Notes: generated by a model not told the origin, from the letters alone. DNA of 64,000 bases from an uncultured Clostridium sp. (GCA_902493795.1 CABUQZ010000007.1:1-64000); one strand, 5' to 3'. Shown: positions 33,808 to 43,953, counted from the first letter of the stretch. Made by a program: numbers and translations.

Positions 33808-35358
33808 ATGGAAATTATTTACTCTATTTTGCTAGTTGTGGTTGGAATATCAGTTGGTTTTATAATTACTCATTTAGTTAACAATTCAAAAATTAATAAT
33901 TCTAACAAAAAAGCTGAAGAAATTATAGAAAAAGCAAAAAAAGAAGCTGAAAAAGCTAAAAGAGACTCATTATTTGAAGCAAAAGAAGAAATTCATAAAC
34001 TAAAATTAGAAAACGAAAAAGAAGCAAAAGAGAAAAAAGAAGAGTTAAAAGTATCTGAAGATAGACTTATCCAAAGAGAAAATAATATGGATAAACGTGA
34101 TGAGTTATTTCAAAAAAGAGAATTAGCTCTTGATGAAAAAGAAAAAAGTATCATAGAGTCTCAAAAAGATATCCAAGCTGAATATGCAAAAATAGAAGAA
34201 CTAAAACAACAAGAATTAGAGCAATTAACAAAAATAGCTAAGTTACCAAAAGAAGAAGCAAAAAAATTGGTAATGAAAAAAATTGAAGAAAGCATGTCAA
34301 AAGAAATATCTGAGTATATTAAAGAAAGAGAAGATGAAGCTAAACTTGAAGCTGATAAAAAGGCCAAAAATTTAATAGCTATTTCTATGCAAAGATATGC
34401 TGCAGATATTGCAAATGAACAAACTGTAACAGTCGTTAATCTTCCAGATGATGAAATGAAAGGAAGAATAATAGGAAGAGAAGGAAGAAACATAAGAACT
34501 ATTGAAGCAATAACTGGTGTAGACTTAATTATTGATGATACACCTGAAGCTGTAGTACTATCAAGTTTCGACCCACTAAGAAGAGAAATTGCAAGAGTAA
34601 CTCTTGAAACTTTAATAAAAGATGGAAGAATACATCCAACTAGAATAGAAGAATTATACGATAAAGTATGCAAAGAAATGAAACAAAAAATCATTGAATA
34701 TGGAAATGATGCTTTGTTTGAATTAGGACTTACAAAAGTTGATCCTGAATTAATTGAAATAATAGGAAAATTACATTTTAGAACAAGTTATGGACAAAAT
34801 GCTTTACAGCATTCAATTGAAGTAGCACATTTATCTGGATTACTTGCTAGTGAATTTGGAGAAAATGTTCAACTTGCTAAAAGAGCAGGTCTATTACACG
34901 ATATAGGAAAAGCAATTGATCATGAAATTGAAGGAAGCCATGTAGAAATAGGAATTGATATTGCTAAAAGATATCATGAAAATGATGTAATTATTAATTC
35001 AATTGCATCTCATCATGGAGATACAGAAGCAAAATCAACAATAGCAGTTATTGTAGCAATAGCTGATGCCTTATCTGCATCTCGTCCAGGAGCAAGAAAT
35101 GATTCATTAGAAAATTATATTAAAAGACTTGAACAACTTGAAAATGTTGCCAATGATTTACCTGGAATAGATAAGACATTCGCAGTTCAAGCTGGAAGAG
35201 AATTAAGAGTTATTGTTAAACCTGAAGAGGTTGACGATTTAGGTGCTCATAAGATTGCAAGAGATGTAAAAGATAAGATTGAATCTACAATGCAATACCC
35301 AGGAACAATAAAAGTAACAGTAGTTCGTGAGACAAGAGCACAAGAAGAAGCAAAATAG
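33808..35358 (+). CDS. rny: Ribonuclease Y
   Basis: 516 residues, the main endonuclease starting mRNA decay in Firmicutes. One N-terminal membrane helix (3-22), a long Lys/Glu coiled coil (30-200), a KH domain (DEMKGRIIGREGRNIRTIEAITGVD) and an HD domain (LLHDIGKAIDHE, then SHHGD). Length and order are exactly those of RNase Y. GGAGG precedes the ATG. RNase J is encoded 700 bases downstream on the other strand, so two decay enzymes are close together. Confidence 0.97.
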   Translation: MEIIYSILLVVVGISVGFIITHLVNNSKINNSNKKAEEIIEKAKKEAEKAKRDSLFEAKEEIHKLKLENEKEAKEKKEELKVSEDRLIQRENNMDKRDELFQKRELALDEKEKSIIESQKDIQAEYAKIEELKQQELEQLTKIAKLPKEEAKKLVMKKIEESMSKEISEYIKEREDEAKLEADKKAKNLIAISMQRYAADIANEQTVTVVNLPDDEMKGRIIGREGRNIRTIEAITGVDLIIDDTPEAVVLSSFDPLRREIARVTLETLIKDGRIHPTRIEELYDKVCKEMKQKIIEYGNDALFELGLTKVDPELIEIIGKLHFRTSYGQNALQHSIEVAHLSGLLASEFGENVQLAKRAGLLHDIGKAIDHEIEGSHVEIGIDIAKRYHENDVIINSIASHHGDTEAKSTIAVIVAIADALSASRPGARNDSLENYIKRLEQLENVANDLPGIDKTFAVQAGRELRVIVKPEEVDDLGAHKIARDVKDKIESTMQYPGTIKVTVVRETRAQEEAK

Positions 35359-35386
35359 TAAATAAAGAATAATTAGAGGTGGAAGT

Positions 35387-36001
35387 ATGAAAAAAATTAG
35401 AAATTTGTTATTAATTATATTATTTATTTGTCCGTTTATTGTAAAAGCTGATGAGATTGATTTAGATTATTCGTACGATAGATTTGCCAAATTAGGAGGA
35501 GAGGCTCAATATTCTTTCTCAGTAGGAACAGGTGAATATGAATATTATATAGAGTATGATCCACAATATCTCAAGTTTGAAAAATACGAAGGTTTTTCTT
35601 ATTCTCATATATGTGGCGGTAGACAAGATAATATAACAGCAAAAGACAATAATGGAAAGATAACAATAAAGGGAGAAGAAGATGGTTGTAATTCTGGAAT
35701 AACATTATTCTTTACACCATTAAAAGAAGGAACAACTAAATTGGAAGTTTCAGAAGGAAATATAAAATTTTCTGGAAAGCGAATTGATATATCTACTGAG
35801 ATAATTGATGGAAACAAAAAGTGTGAAACATGTCCAGACGTAAAAGAATGTGAGAAATGTACAGCTGTAAACGAAAGTTCAAATAGTTCTAGTAATAACA
35901 TAGTTTTGTATGTTGTATTAGGAGTGCTAGTTATACTAAACATTGTTACGTTAATCTTTACTTTAAAATCAAATAAATTAAACAAAAAGAGCACTGAATA
36001 A
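35387..36001 (+). CDS. Exported, C-terminally anchored protein with cohesin-like domain
   Basis: 204 residues: signal peptide (1-21, ending VKA), a beta-sandwich domain (about 25-140) with YEYYIEYDPQYLKFEKYEGF and LFFTPLKEGTTKLEV, the layout of a degenerate cohesin-like fold, a Cys-rich segment (KKCETCPDVKECEKC), a Ser/Asn linker and a C-terminal membrane helix (about 168-192) with a Lys tail. AGAGGTGG precedes the ATG, 28 bases after rny. Function unknown. A larger protein of similar plan lies at 40.2 kb. Confidence 0.6.
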   Translation: MKKIRNLLLIILFICPFIVKADEIDLDYSYDRFAKLGGEAQYSFSVGTGEYEYYIEYDPQYLKFEKYEGFSYSHICGGRQDNITAKDNNGKITIKGEEDGCNSGITLFFTPLKEGTTKLEVSEGNIKFSGKRIDISTEIIDGNKKCETCPDVKECEKCTAVNESSNSSSNNIVLYVVLGVLVILNIVTLIFTLKSNKLNKKSTE

Positions 36002-36014
36002 TTAGTGCTTTTTT
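35990..36014 (+). terminator. Intrinsic terminator spanning the stop codon
   Basis: AGCACT / AGTGCT stem with T run; the TAA stop lies in the loop. Confidence 0.75.
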
Positions 36015-36020
36015 AGTTTT

Positions 36021-36059
36021 AAAAAAGGAAGTCATTTTAGGCTTCCTTAATTTTTTTTT
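36021..36059 (-). terminator. Terminator of rnjA (bidirectional)
   Basis: AAGGAAG / CTTCCTT stem; the minus strand has TTTTTT after it and the plus strand a nine-T run. Confidence 0.75.
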
Positions 36060-36061
36060 AA

Positions 36062-37735
36062 CTACTTTTTAATATCCAAGATTACTGGTAAAATTATTGG
36101 TTTTCTTCCCGTTAGTTCATAAATAAATGGGAATAAATCAGCAGTAATTTGGCTTTTTATATCGTTAAAGTTAACATTTCCTTCTTTTAATTTATTTACA
36201 ATTATTTTTTCTGCTTCACTTTCAATTTGTTTTAGTAAAGCTTCGTTTTCATTTACAAGAACGAACCCTCTTGTTGTAATATTTGGGTGTATTAATAATG
36301 CTCTGTTTTTCATATCGATGTTTGCAATAACAACAAGTATTCCATCGCTTGCCATAATCTTTCTATCTCTTAAAACTGCACTATTAATTTCTTCTAATCT
36401 GTTGCTATCTATAAAGACATCGCTAGCAATAACAGGAACATCTTTTGTTATTACATGATTATCTAAACTTAACACATCACCATTTTGAAGTACAAATGTA
36501 TTTTCTTTTGGAATATCACAATCAATAGCAAGATTTGCATGATTCTTAAGCATTCTATAATCTCCATGGAAAGGCATAAAGTACTTTGGCTTAATAAGTC
36601 TTATCATCAACTTTAATTCTTCCATATTAGCATGTCCTGATGAGTGAATATCTGATAAAGATTGAGTAGTGTATACTTTAACACCTTGAAGGTATAACTT
36701 GTTAATAGTATGCCCTATAGACATAGCATTACCAGGAATAGGAGATGAAGAAAATACAACAACATCATCAGGTCTTAACTTAATTTGCTTATGTGTTCCA
36801 TTTGCAATACGAGAAAGTGCTGCAAGTGGTTCTCCTTGAGATCCTGTACAAAGTATAGTAACTTCTCCAGGTTTTAAGTTGTTGGCTTCATCAGCATTGA
36901 TTAAAATATCAGGGTGATCAATATAACCACCTTCTATAGATATTTTTATATTGTTTTCCATACTTCTTCCAAATACACATAATTTTCTACCATGATTGTA
37001 ACAAGTTTCAACAATATGTTTTAATCTATAAATATTAGATGCAAATGTTGCAATAATCATTCTTTGAGTAGTATGTCTATCAAAAATATCATTTAAGGCA
37101 TTATCAACTTTCGCCTCACTCATACTTATTCCTTCGTTTAAAGCGTTTGTTGAATCGCTTATTAAAAGGTCGACTCCATTTTCTCCAATTCTTGCCATCT
37201 TGTGTAAGTCTGCCATTGGTCCAATAGGAGTAAAGTCAAACTTAAAGTCTCCTGTTGTTACAATATTTCCATCTGGTGTTTTAACAAGTATTCCATGAGA
37301 ATCTGGAATAGAGTGGGTAGTTCTAAAGAATTCAACCTGAATATGATTAAACTTAACAACTGTAGTATCATCATATGCAAATAAATTATCGTATCTTATA
37401 TTTTTATCTTGTAATTTTAAACTAATTAATTCTTTGGCTTGTTTCGGTGCATAAATAGCTGGTAAATCAATTGATTGAACCAAAAATGGTATAGCACCTA
37501 TGTGGTCTTCATGACCATGTGTAATAAATAGTGCTTTAACTTTATCTTGATTATTTTTTAAAAAAGTAAAATCAGGTAAAACATAATCTATACCTAATAA
37601 CCCAGCATCTGGGAAACTAATACCAGCGTCAATAATAATAATCTCGTCACCATGCATTACACAATACATGTTTTTTCCGACTTCTCCCAAACCACCTAAA
37701 ATAATTATTTTAGTATCGTTTGTTTTTTTGATCAT
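36062..37735 (-). CDS. rnjA: Ribonuclease J
   Basis: 557 residues, RNase J length. Metallo-beta-lactamase core with GGLGEVGKNMY, DAGISFPD, the zinc motif HGHEDHIG, then the beta-CASP region (SDSTNAL, GSQGEP, SSGHA) and a C-terminal domain. It combines endonuclease and 5'-3' exonuclease activity in mRNA decay and rRNA maturation. AAGGAG precedes the ATG by 11 bases. Only one RNase J is seen in this window. Confidence 0.95.
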   Translation of the reverse strand: MIKKTNDTKIIILGGLGEVGKNMYCVMHGDEIIIIDAGISFPDAGLLGIDYVLPDFTFLKNNQDKVKALFITHGHEDHIGAIPFLVQSIDLPAIYAPKQAKELISLKLQDKNIRYDNLFAYDDTTVVKFNHIQVEFFRTTHSIPDSHGILVKTPDGNIVTTGDFKFDFTPIGPMADLHKMARIGENGVDLLISDSTNALNEGISMSEAKVDNALNDIFDRHTTQRMIIATFASNIYRLKHIVETCYNHGRKLCVFGRSMENNIKISIEGGYIDHPDILINADEANNLKPGEVTILCTGSQGEPLAALSRIANGTHKQIKLRPDDVVVFSSSPIPGNAMSIGHTINKLYLQGVKVYTTQSLSDIHSSGHANMEELKLMIRLIKPKYFMPFHGDYRMLKNHANLAIDCDIPKENTFVLQNGDVLSLDNHVITKDVPVIASDVFIDSNRLEEINSAVLRDRKIMASDGILVVIANIDMKNRALLIHPNITTRGFVLVNENEALLKQIESEAEKIIVNKLKEGNVNFNDIKSQITADLFPFIYELTGRKPIILPVILDIKK

Positions 37736-37822
37736 AAAATTTTATAAACTCCTTTCATAATATTAAAGAACTAACTAACAAATTATACTATGAAAAGTAA
37801 TGTTTGTCTACATTTTTCACGC

Positions 37823-37862
37823 AAAAAAAAGATAGAGTAGTTTACTATGTAAACCATCTATC
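37823..37862 (-). terminator. Terminator of the LCP gene
   Basis: On the minus strand GATAGA and GTTTAC pair with GTAAAC and TCTATC with small internal mismatches, followed by eight T. Confidence 0.75.
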
Positions 37863-37870
37863 TAATAATG

Positions 37871-40198
37871 TTATGGATTTAAACTAGGTTCATTTCTATC
37901 TTGTGAAGGTGCTTGAATTTCTGTTGATTCTTCGTTGCCACTAGAACCACTAGAACCACCAGAACCTTCCTCTGTGCTACCACTAGATTCACCAGTATTA
38001 CCAGTATTTCCACTAGGATTATCTCCAGAGCTACTACCTGTATTACCACTAGACTCACCAGTGTTTCCACCGGTATTACCAGCTTCTTCTCCGCCACCTT
38101 CAGAAGAATTTTTTTCTTTAGCAATTGTAAATGACATCGATAAGCTCTTATCAAGCATTTCTTTTACTGTAGTTCCTTGAGGAACTGTCTGTTCCATAAT
38201 AGTTCCTTCTTTTTCTGTTGAGCTTTCTACATAAGTGGATTTACCAGTACTTATCATATTAGAAAATCCATTTGCCCAAGCAAGATACTCATCATAAGTT
38301 TTACCAACAAAATTAGGAACAATGCAAGCCTTGTTTAATTCTTCTTTAGTACAATCTACTTTAGTAGGGGCACTAGCTTCATTTTTAACAACTTTTAAAG
38401 TTATTGTCCTGTCAGCTATTAAATCGATTCTTTTGCTTTCTGGATAGTTTTGACTAATAATAGTACCATTTGATTTGCTTTTGTCTACAACATATTCTGG
38501 ATTTAATTTAACTCCATTTTGATTTGCCCAAATTTGAGCTTCAGAATACTTCATACCAACTAAATCTTTAACAAGTTTATATTTAACAGTACCATAATAT
38601 CCTTTTCCTATTACAGATGTTTCATAATTTTCTCCTAATTTATATGAGAAAGATTTAATTAGTTGAGGCTCAACTCCACTTAAATTATCTTTCATAGCTT
38701 TTTTAACAGCATTAAGACTCTTTGTATTTAAAATATAATCCCAAAGAACTAATCCACTTCTTTCATCATAAATCATTTGACCAGTTCCATCTAAATATAG
38801 TTTTTGAATAGATAAAACTTTATCACTTGAAGAAGATATTAATACATCTTTCGCTATATTGTAGAAAGATAAAATTGTATCTTCACTCATATTAGTATCA
38901 AAGTTTTTAGATATAACATCTAATAATTTCTCTAAATCATCAATAGAGGAGAAGTTTTTCATTTTATCAAGTATAGCTTGAATAACTTCTTGTTGATGTT
39001 CAGATCTTACAAAGTCACTTCTTTCTCCATAAGTCCATCTTTTTGCACAGTATTGTGAATTACTTTTTCTATTTCTTGCAAATGCTAAAGCTTTTTCACC
39101 ATCTAATCTTTGTCTTCCTTTTGTAATGTATATTGTGTGCTCATCAAATCTTCTATGACTATCTTGTTCACACATATCATAAGGAACATCTACTACTATT
39201 CCATCAAGAGCATTAACTAAATCAACAACTCCTGTGAAGTTTATCTTCATATAATAGTCAATTTTAATATCTAAAAAGTTTTGAATAGTGTTTATAACAC
39301 ATTTAGTTCCATTAGCTGCAGAGTGAGTTATTTTATTATCTACATTTTTCATACAAGAAATAGGTACATAACTATCTCTTGGAATACTTAACATAGTAGC
39401 ACTCATTGTAGAAGGATTAAATGTTACAACAATTAATGAATCTCCATTAAATGAATCAGCATGTTGTAATCCACTAACAGTTGAATCAATACCAATTAAT
39501 AAAACAGTAAATGGTTCTGATACATCTTTAGAACTACCACTTAAATGAACTTCTTCTTTAGTAACTTCCTTTTTCGTTGTATCTACAATTACAAGTTTAC
39601 TACCAATATCTTCAAATTCTTCTCTTGTGCTATAGACATCAACGAAATTAGTTGGTAAGAAAGCGTAATCAATTTCCTTGTTATAAAGATCAAGAATCAT
39701 CTTTGAATCACTTTCGTAATCTACCATTTTATTATTTTTATCTAAAGAATACTTTTTAATAATATCTTCAGATAGATTTTCTATATCTCCATCAGCACTT
39801 ATTCCAATTTTTTTATCTTTCAATGTTGATAGATTAACATCTTTATTTTCTTTTAAGGATACCAAACTAGTAGAGTAGACTACTTTTTTGTTTAAACCTG
39901 AAAAATAAGAATATATTTTATTTAGATTGTAACCTAGAAATATAAATAAAATTGAGAATACAATCAACACACCTGAATAAGCATACCTTTTTTTCTTTTT
40001 CTTCTTCTTATTGTTTGTACTTAAAAACATTTTAGCAAGAATCAAAATATCGATTAATACTATAACACCAATTATTATATATCTTATAAGTGTTTCAATC
40101 TTATTAAACAATAATATAGACTGAATTAGATATATAGATGTAATGATAAATATCACTGCAAATATACTACTGTAATGTATTTTTACTTTTTTCTTCAT
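37871..40198 (-). CDS. LytR-CpsA-Psr (LCP) protein with C-terminal PASTA-like repeats
   Basis: 775 residues. Three N-terminal membrane helices (about 10-32, 38-58, 72-92), an accessory domain (95-205) like that of CpsA-type LCPs, then the LCP domain (about 225-420) with LLIGIDST, GDSLIVV, SIPRDSYV and the RDxR-like RSDFVRSEHQQ. LCP enzymes ligate undecaprenyl-linked glycopolymers to peptidoglycan outside the membrane. After it come two PASTA-like modules (LVGMKYSEAQIWANQNG and VPNFVGKTYDEYLAWANG, about 560-700), then a Gly/Ser/Asn/Glu-rich tail. GGAGG precedes the ATG. It lies in a surface gene block with two exported proteins upstream. Confidence 0.88.
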   Translation of the reverse strand: MKKKVKIHYSSIFAVIFIITSIYLIQSILLFNKIETLIRYIIIGVIVLIDILILAKMFLSTNNKKKKKKKRYAYSGVLIVFSILFIFLGYNLNKIYSYFSGLNKKVVYSTSLVSLKENKDVNLSTLKDKKIGISADGDIENLSEDIIKKYSLDKNNKMVDYESDSKMILDLYNKEIDYAFLPTNFVDVYSTREEFEDIGSKLVIVDTTKKEVTKEEVHLSGSSKDVSEPFTVLLIGIDSTVSGLQHADSFNGDSLIVVTFNPSTMSATMLSIPRDSYVPISCMKNVDNKITHSAANGTKCVINTIQNFLDIKIDYYMKINFTGVVDLVNALDGIVVDVPYDMCEQDSHRRFDEHTIYITKGRQRLDGEKALAFARNRKSNSQYCAKRWTYGERSDFVRSEHQQEVIQAILDKMKNFSSIDDLEKLLDVISKNFDTNMSEDTILSFYNIAKDVLISSSSDKVLSIQKLYLDGTGQMIYDERSGLVLWDYILNTKSLNAVKKAMKDNLSGVEPQLIKSFSYKLGENYETSVIGKGYYGTVKYKLVKDLVGMKYSEAQIWANQNGVKLNPEYVVDKSKSNGTIISQNYPESKRIDLIADRTITLKVVKNEASAPTKVDCTKEELNKACIVPNFVGKTYDEYLAWANGFSNMISTGKSTYVESSTEKEGTIMEQTVPQGTTVKEMLDKSLSMSFTIAKEKNSSEGGGEEAGNTGGNTGESSGNTGSSSGDNPSGNTGNTGESSGSTEEGSGGSSGSSGNEESTEIQAPSQDRNEPSLNP

Positions 40199-40222
40199 AT
40201 GTCCTCCATCAAAAAAAGAAGA

Positions 40223-41824
40223 TTATTTGTTTTTTCTTTTTTGAATTTTCGAAATATCTCTTTTGATTTTACCATCTTTTTTCTTTTTTTTATCACTTTC
40301 TTTATTATTTATTTCATTTTCTTCGATATTTAAATCATTTTCGATATTTTCTTTTTCATCTAGTAGTTCTATTTTTTCATTATTTTCTTCATCTTCTTTT
40401 TCACTTTCAACTAAATCTTCATTTTCTTCTTCTTTTAGTTTACCACTTAAATCGTCAAGATCTTTAGTTTCTTCTACATCGTATATTTTATTTTTTTTAG
40501 CTAATTCTTCATCACATCTATTTGGAAATGCGATACATTTATTTTTCTTTCTTTTTTTATTTCTAATTGTTGATACTAATAAAACCAAATAAGTAATTAT
40601 TAATAGCCCTCCAAGACCAATTATAACGTAAAGAGATTTATTGTTTTTTATATTTAATTCATTAATCTTATCGATTGGTTTGGTATTAAATCTCTGTATA
40701 GTTCTTTCTTTCTCATCATATTGATATAAATGTTCTTCACCAGTTGATATATTAACTGCATTTATAAGGTAAAACCCATCATTTATTCCTTGTGCTTTAT
40801 AAGCAGTTACTTCTTCTTCATCAATTTTTATTTTAGTTTCTTGATATCCTGTTGGAATATCATTTGTATTAGTTATTGTTACTATAAGTGAATCAAAGTT
40901 AAAGTCTTTATATGGTGAATAATTACCATTATCATATGAATAAAGAGCGATATTTCCAGATGCATCTTTTAAACCAACGAGTGTAGTGTTTGTTTTTTCA
41001 TTAACAAATGCAGGAACATCTTCTTGATCTATTTTTATTGTTGATTCTACAAAGTTGCTGTTTGGATTTTTTATTAATTCTTTTTTTCTTACAACATTGA
41101 ATGTTTGTCCCTCTTTTTCTACAACGATAGGTTTTAATTCTTTTACTGTTACATTTAATGTATAAGTTTTAGAACTTCCATTTTGAGCAGTTACTTTAAT
41201 GTTTATTTTGTTAACTCCTTCAACTAAAGAGTGCTTTCCAAGGCCTGACACAGAAGATTTAGAATCTTCAACTGCTCCAGTAACATTGATTGATCTAATA
41301 TTATTTTCAAGTTCTAATGAATAGTTAACAGTATTTTTATTAAAAGCAGGGGATATCTTATATCCATCAACTCCCAATTTGGATAAGTTATTATTTTTAC
41401 TATAAGATCCTTCAAGTTGAGCTTGCGTTATTATATTTAATGTTTTAGTTTTATTAGAAAAACTTAATGGTTTTAGATTTGTATCATATGCTTCATTTAC
41501 CTTAAAGGTTATGTTTGCATTTCCTTTAGCTTTGGCTCTAAATTTAAAAGTCAAAGTATATGAAGTCTTTCCATAATAATTATCTGTAATATCATTAAGA
41601 GTTCCACTTACATGGGTAAGTTTACTAGAATCGTATGTTACCGAGTAATTAACTGCCCCAATTGGTGTAGAACTAGATAACTTAACAGAAAATGTAACTG
41701 TATTTCCTACAACTGCTTGGCTAGTACTTAAATATGCCGTAACGTTAAGCGTTGCTGCATAACAGATAATGCTTCCTGTAAAAAACATTACAAGTGATAA
41801 TATTAATAGTTTAATTTTTTTCAT
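40223..41824 (-). CDS. Membrane-anchored protein with cohesin-like and cadherin-like domains
   Basis: 533 residues: signal peptide (1-23), a cohesin-like beta-sandwich (about 25-130: GNTVTFSVKLSSSTPIGAVNYSVTYDSSKL opening in segments), a cadherin-like beta-sandwich (about 145-230: LGVDGYKISPAFNKNTVNYS pattern, ending SSKTYTLNVTV), an unassigned domain, a membrane helix (about 395-418), then a 110-residue cytoplasmic tail that is nearly all Glu, Asp, Asn and Lys. The next gene upstream ends in a dockerin, which suggests docking. AGGAGG precedes the ATG. Confidence 0.7.
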   Translation of the reverse strand: MKKIKLLILSLVMFFTGSIICYAATLNVTAYLSTSQAVVGNTVTFSVKLSSSTPIGAVNYSVTYDSSKLTHVSGTLNDITDNYYGKTSYTLTFKFRAKAKGNANITFKVNEAYDTNLKPLSFSNKTKTLNIITQAQLEGSYSKNNNLSKLGVDGYKISPAFNKNTVNYSLELENNIRSINVTGAVEDSKSSVSGLGKHSLVEGVNKINIKVTAQNGSSKTYTLNVTVKELKPIVVEKEGQTFNVVRKKELIKNPNSNFVESTIKIDQEDVPAFVNEKTNTTLVGLKDASGNIALYSYDNGNYSPYKDFNFDSLIVTITNTNDIPTGYQETKIKIDEEEVTAYKAQGINDGFYLINAVNISTGEEHLYQYDEKERTIQRFNTKPIDKINELNIKNNKSLYVIIGLGGLLIITYLVLLVSTIRNKKRKKNKCIAFPNRCDEELAKKNKIYDVEETKDLDDLSGKLKEEENEDLVESEKEDEENNEKIELLDEKENIENDLNIEENEINNKESDKKKKKDGKIKRDISKIQKRKNK

Positions 41825-41835
41825 TTGTTAACCTC

Positions 41836-43953
41836 CTAACCCTGACTGATATTAGTTTGTTTTAAAATATGTTTTTTAACATATAGTAAATCAAGAGTAT
41901 TAATAGTTCCATCTTTGTTAACATCAGCAGCTTGCTTATATGCTCCAGTTAAATTAAATTGTTTTAATATACTTTTTTTAACGTTTAGTAAATCAAGTGT
42001 ATTTATAACACCATCACCATTTATATCTCCATATATAACTATTTCGACTACTTTGGTATTTCCATTACTTGAAACAGTTACTTTATCACCAGTTACTACA
42101 ATTCCAGTAGTTTTAGGTTTATTATTTCTATCTGTAATATTTACTGTAACAGTAGGAGAGTTTTTAAGTATATTATTAATTACTGTATTAACACTTGTTC
42201 CTAAAGTTATTTTTGAAATGTATTGTCCTTTATAGTTATATCCAGATTTTTTAATTACATCATCTAAATTTACTACAATAGGTTCATCTGGTGTAATTGG
42301 TGTATCAGGAGTGTCAACATTTTCTCCTGGTTCTTCATCTTCGATAGGTGGAGTAACAACTTCATCTGGTTTCTTTCCTCTAATAATAGTTAATGAATAT
42401 GTTCTAACACTTTTATTTTGTGCTGTAACAACAACGTTAGCAATAGTTTTCTCATCAGTTAATGGAATACTTCCAACACCAGATATAGTAGCTTTTGAAT
42501 TAATACTTGTTGCACTTATCTGAACAGATTCAGCATAAGGAATATTAATTGTATAATTTGACACTTCGTTATTAAAGTTTGTTACAAGCGAATTATTTAC
42601 TTTTAAATCTTTTAAATAGTTATTTGGATTTCCTAAATTTGGTAATTTAGTACTTTCAGGCATTCCTTCAAAAACTGGAATAACAAATACGAAATCTTTT
42701 TCTATTAACCCAAATTTATTATATGAGTTATATGCAGAAACAGCAGGGGATGTTAAGGCATCTACATTAGTTGTGTACTGATGCCAATTTGGTTTTGTGG
42801 CATTTATTGATACATTAAATTTTTGAAAATAAGAAGTTTGCTGTCCACAGTTTACGTAACGTTCTGATACAAATGTTGATCCTTCAACGATTGCTTTTTG
42901 AGGTGTGTTCCAATTACTACTTTTAGCATATTTAAGTGACATTAACTTAGGGTTAGTTGATGAAGAAGCACCAATATTAAAGAAGTTATAATATCCAGTG
43001 TAATTAACTCCATCAGATAACACTCCAGCTTTTCCATTACTACATATATTATTAGTAGAAGTTCCAACTTCTTGTTTAACTAGTGAAGCAAGAAATATTG
43101 GAGAAACTTTGCTTCTTTCAGCTGCTTCCATAAAATAACTAGTATATTGTTTTAAGAAATCAGAAGAAAGAGTGTTTCTAGTAACATCACTTGTTTGATA
43201 TGTAGGATGATAAAATAATTCTTCAAACATAAAGATGCTTTTTTCTGTTAAAAAGTTTCTAGGATCAAGAAAATATGAAACAGTTTCGCTATTTGCTTGA
43301 TACCAATAATCACCATCATGTCTAATAAAAGTATCTGTATCATGATTGTAATCTGGCTCTAGTGTAGATAAATAACCTTCATACCCATTAGCAGCATCTG
43401 TTGGTGAAACATGATATAAATTATTCCCTGACGAATTTTGATACTCTAAAGTCTTTGACCAAGACTCTTTTGTTTTAATACCTTTAAATATCCAAGTAGG
43501 ATGCTTTTTGTGTAATTCTTTTAATTTTACTTTATAGCTTTCTGGAAATCCTTGAGAATTTAGATAAGCATCAAACTCTTCATCTGTCATTGCTGCCATC
43601 TGTTCTCCAGTTTCGCTAATTTCTGGAGATGGATTTTCTACTTCGGGCACATCAACTGTCTTAATATCGACAATAAAAGTTGAACATACATAACCCTGTA
43701 TATTATCAGCAGATTTAATTTTAACCCATTTATCATCACAACCATTACCACTTTCCGCATATTCAAGTATTGTAACAATTGAGTCGTGCTCTGCATTACC
43801 GATTTTTTCATAGTTAGTTCCAGGATTACTCCTAATTCTTAAACTAGGTACAGCGTCAACTCTTCCTACAGTAACTTGCACTGCGTAACTGTGTCTTGGA
43901 AGAAGTGCTAATGAAAACACGATAATAAACAAAATTGTTTTACATTTTTGCAT
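41836..43953 (-). CDS. Exported N-acetylglucosaminidase with SH3 and type I dockerin domains
   Basis: 705 residues: signal peptide (1-24), bacterial SH3 domain (about 27-92: LRIRSNPGTNYEKIG), a region typical of LytD/GH73-associated proteins (HPTWIFKGIKT), a glucosaminidase domain (about 240-420) with FLASLVKQEVGTS holding the likely catalytic Glu and GYYNFFNIGA, a cadherin-like sandwich (about 440-520), a Pro/Glu-rich linker, an unassigned domain, and a dockerin of two calcium repeats (GDINGDGVINTLDLL and ADVNKDGTINTLDLL). It cuts glycan strands in the wall; the dockerin should bind a cohesin such as that next door. GGAGGTG precedes the ATG. Confidence 0.85.
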   Translation of the reverse strand: MQKCKTILFIIVFSLALLPRHSYAVQVTVGRVDAVPSLRIRSNPGTNYEKIGNAEHDSIVTILEYAESGNGCDDKWVKIKSADNIQGYVCSTFIVDIKTVDVPEVENPSPEISETGEQMAAMTDEEFDAYLNSQGFPESYKVKLKELHKKHPTWIFKGIKTKESWSKTLEYQNSSGNNLYHVSPTDAANGYEGYLSTLEPDYNHDTDTFIRHDGDYWYQANSETVSYFLDPRNFLTEKSIFMFEELFYHPTYQTSDVTRNTLSSDFLKQYTSYFMEAAERSKVSPIFLASLVKQEVGTSTNNICSNGKAGVLSDGVNYTGYYNFFNIGASSSTNPKLMSLKYAKSSNWNTPQKAIVEGSTFVSERYVNCGQQTSYFQKFNVSINATKPNWHQYTTNVDALTSPAVSAYNSYNKFGLIEKDFVFVIPVFEGMPESTKLPNLGNPNNYLKDLKVNNSLVTNFNNEVSNYTINIPYAESVQISATSINSKATISGVGSIPLTDEKTIANVVVTAQNKSVRTYSLTIIRGKKPDEVVTPPIEDEEPGENVDTPDTPITPDEPIVVNLDDVIKKSGYNYKGQYISKITLGTSVNTVINNILKNSPTVTVNITDRNNKPKTTGIVVTGDKVTVSSNGNTKVVEIVIYGDINGDGVINTLDLLNVKKSILKQFNLTGAYKQAADVNKDGTINTLDLLYVKKHILKQTNISQG

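Noticed and set aside
34161..34694. 177-residue minus-strand ORF inside rny
   Set aside because: Antisense of the coiled coil and KH domain; Ser/Ile/Phe-rich shadow without ribosome site.
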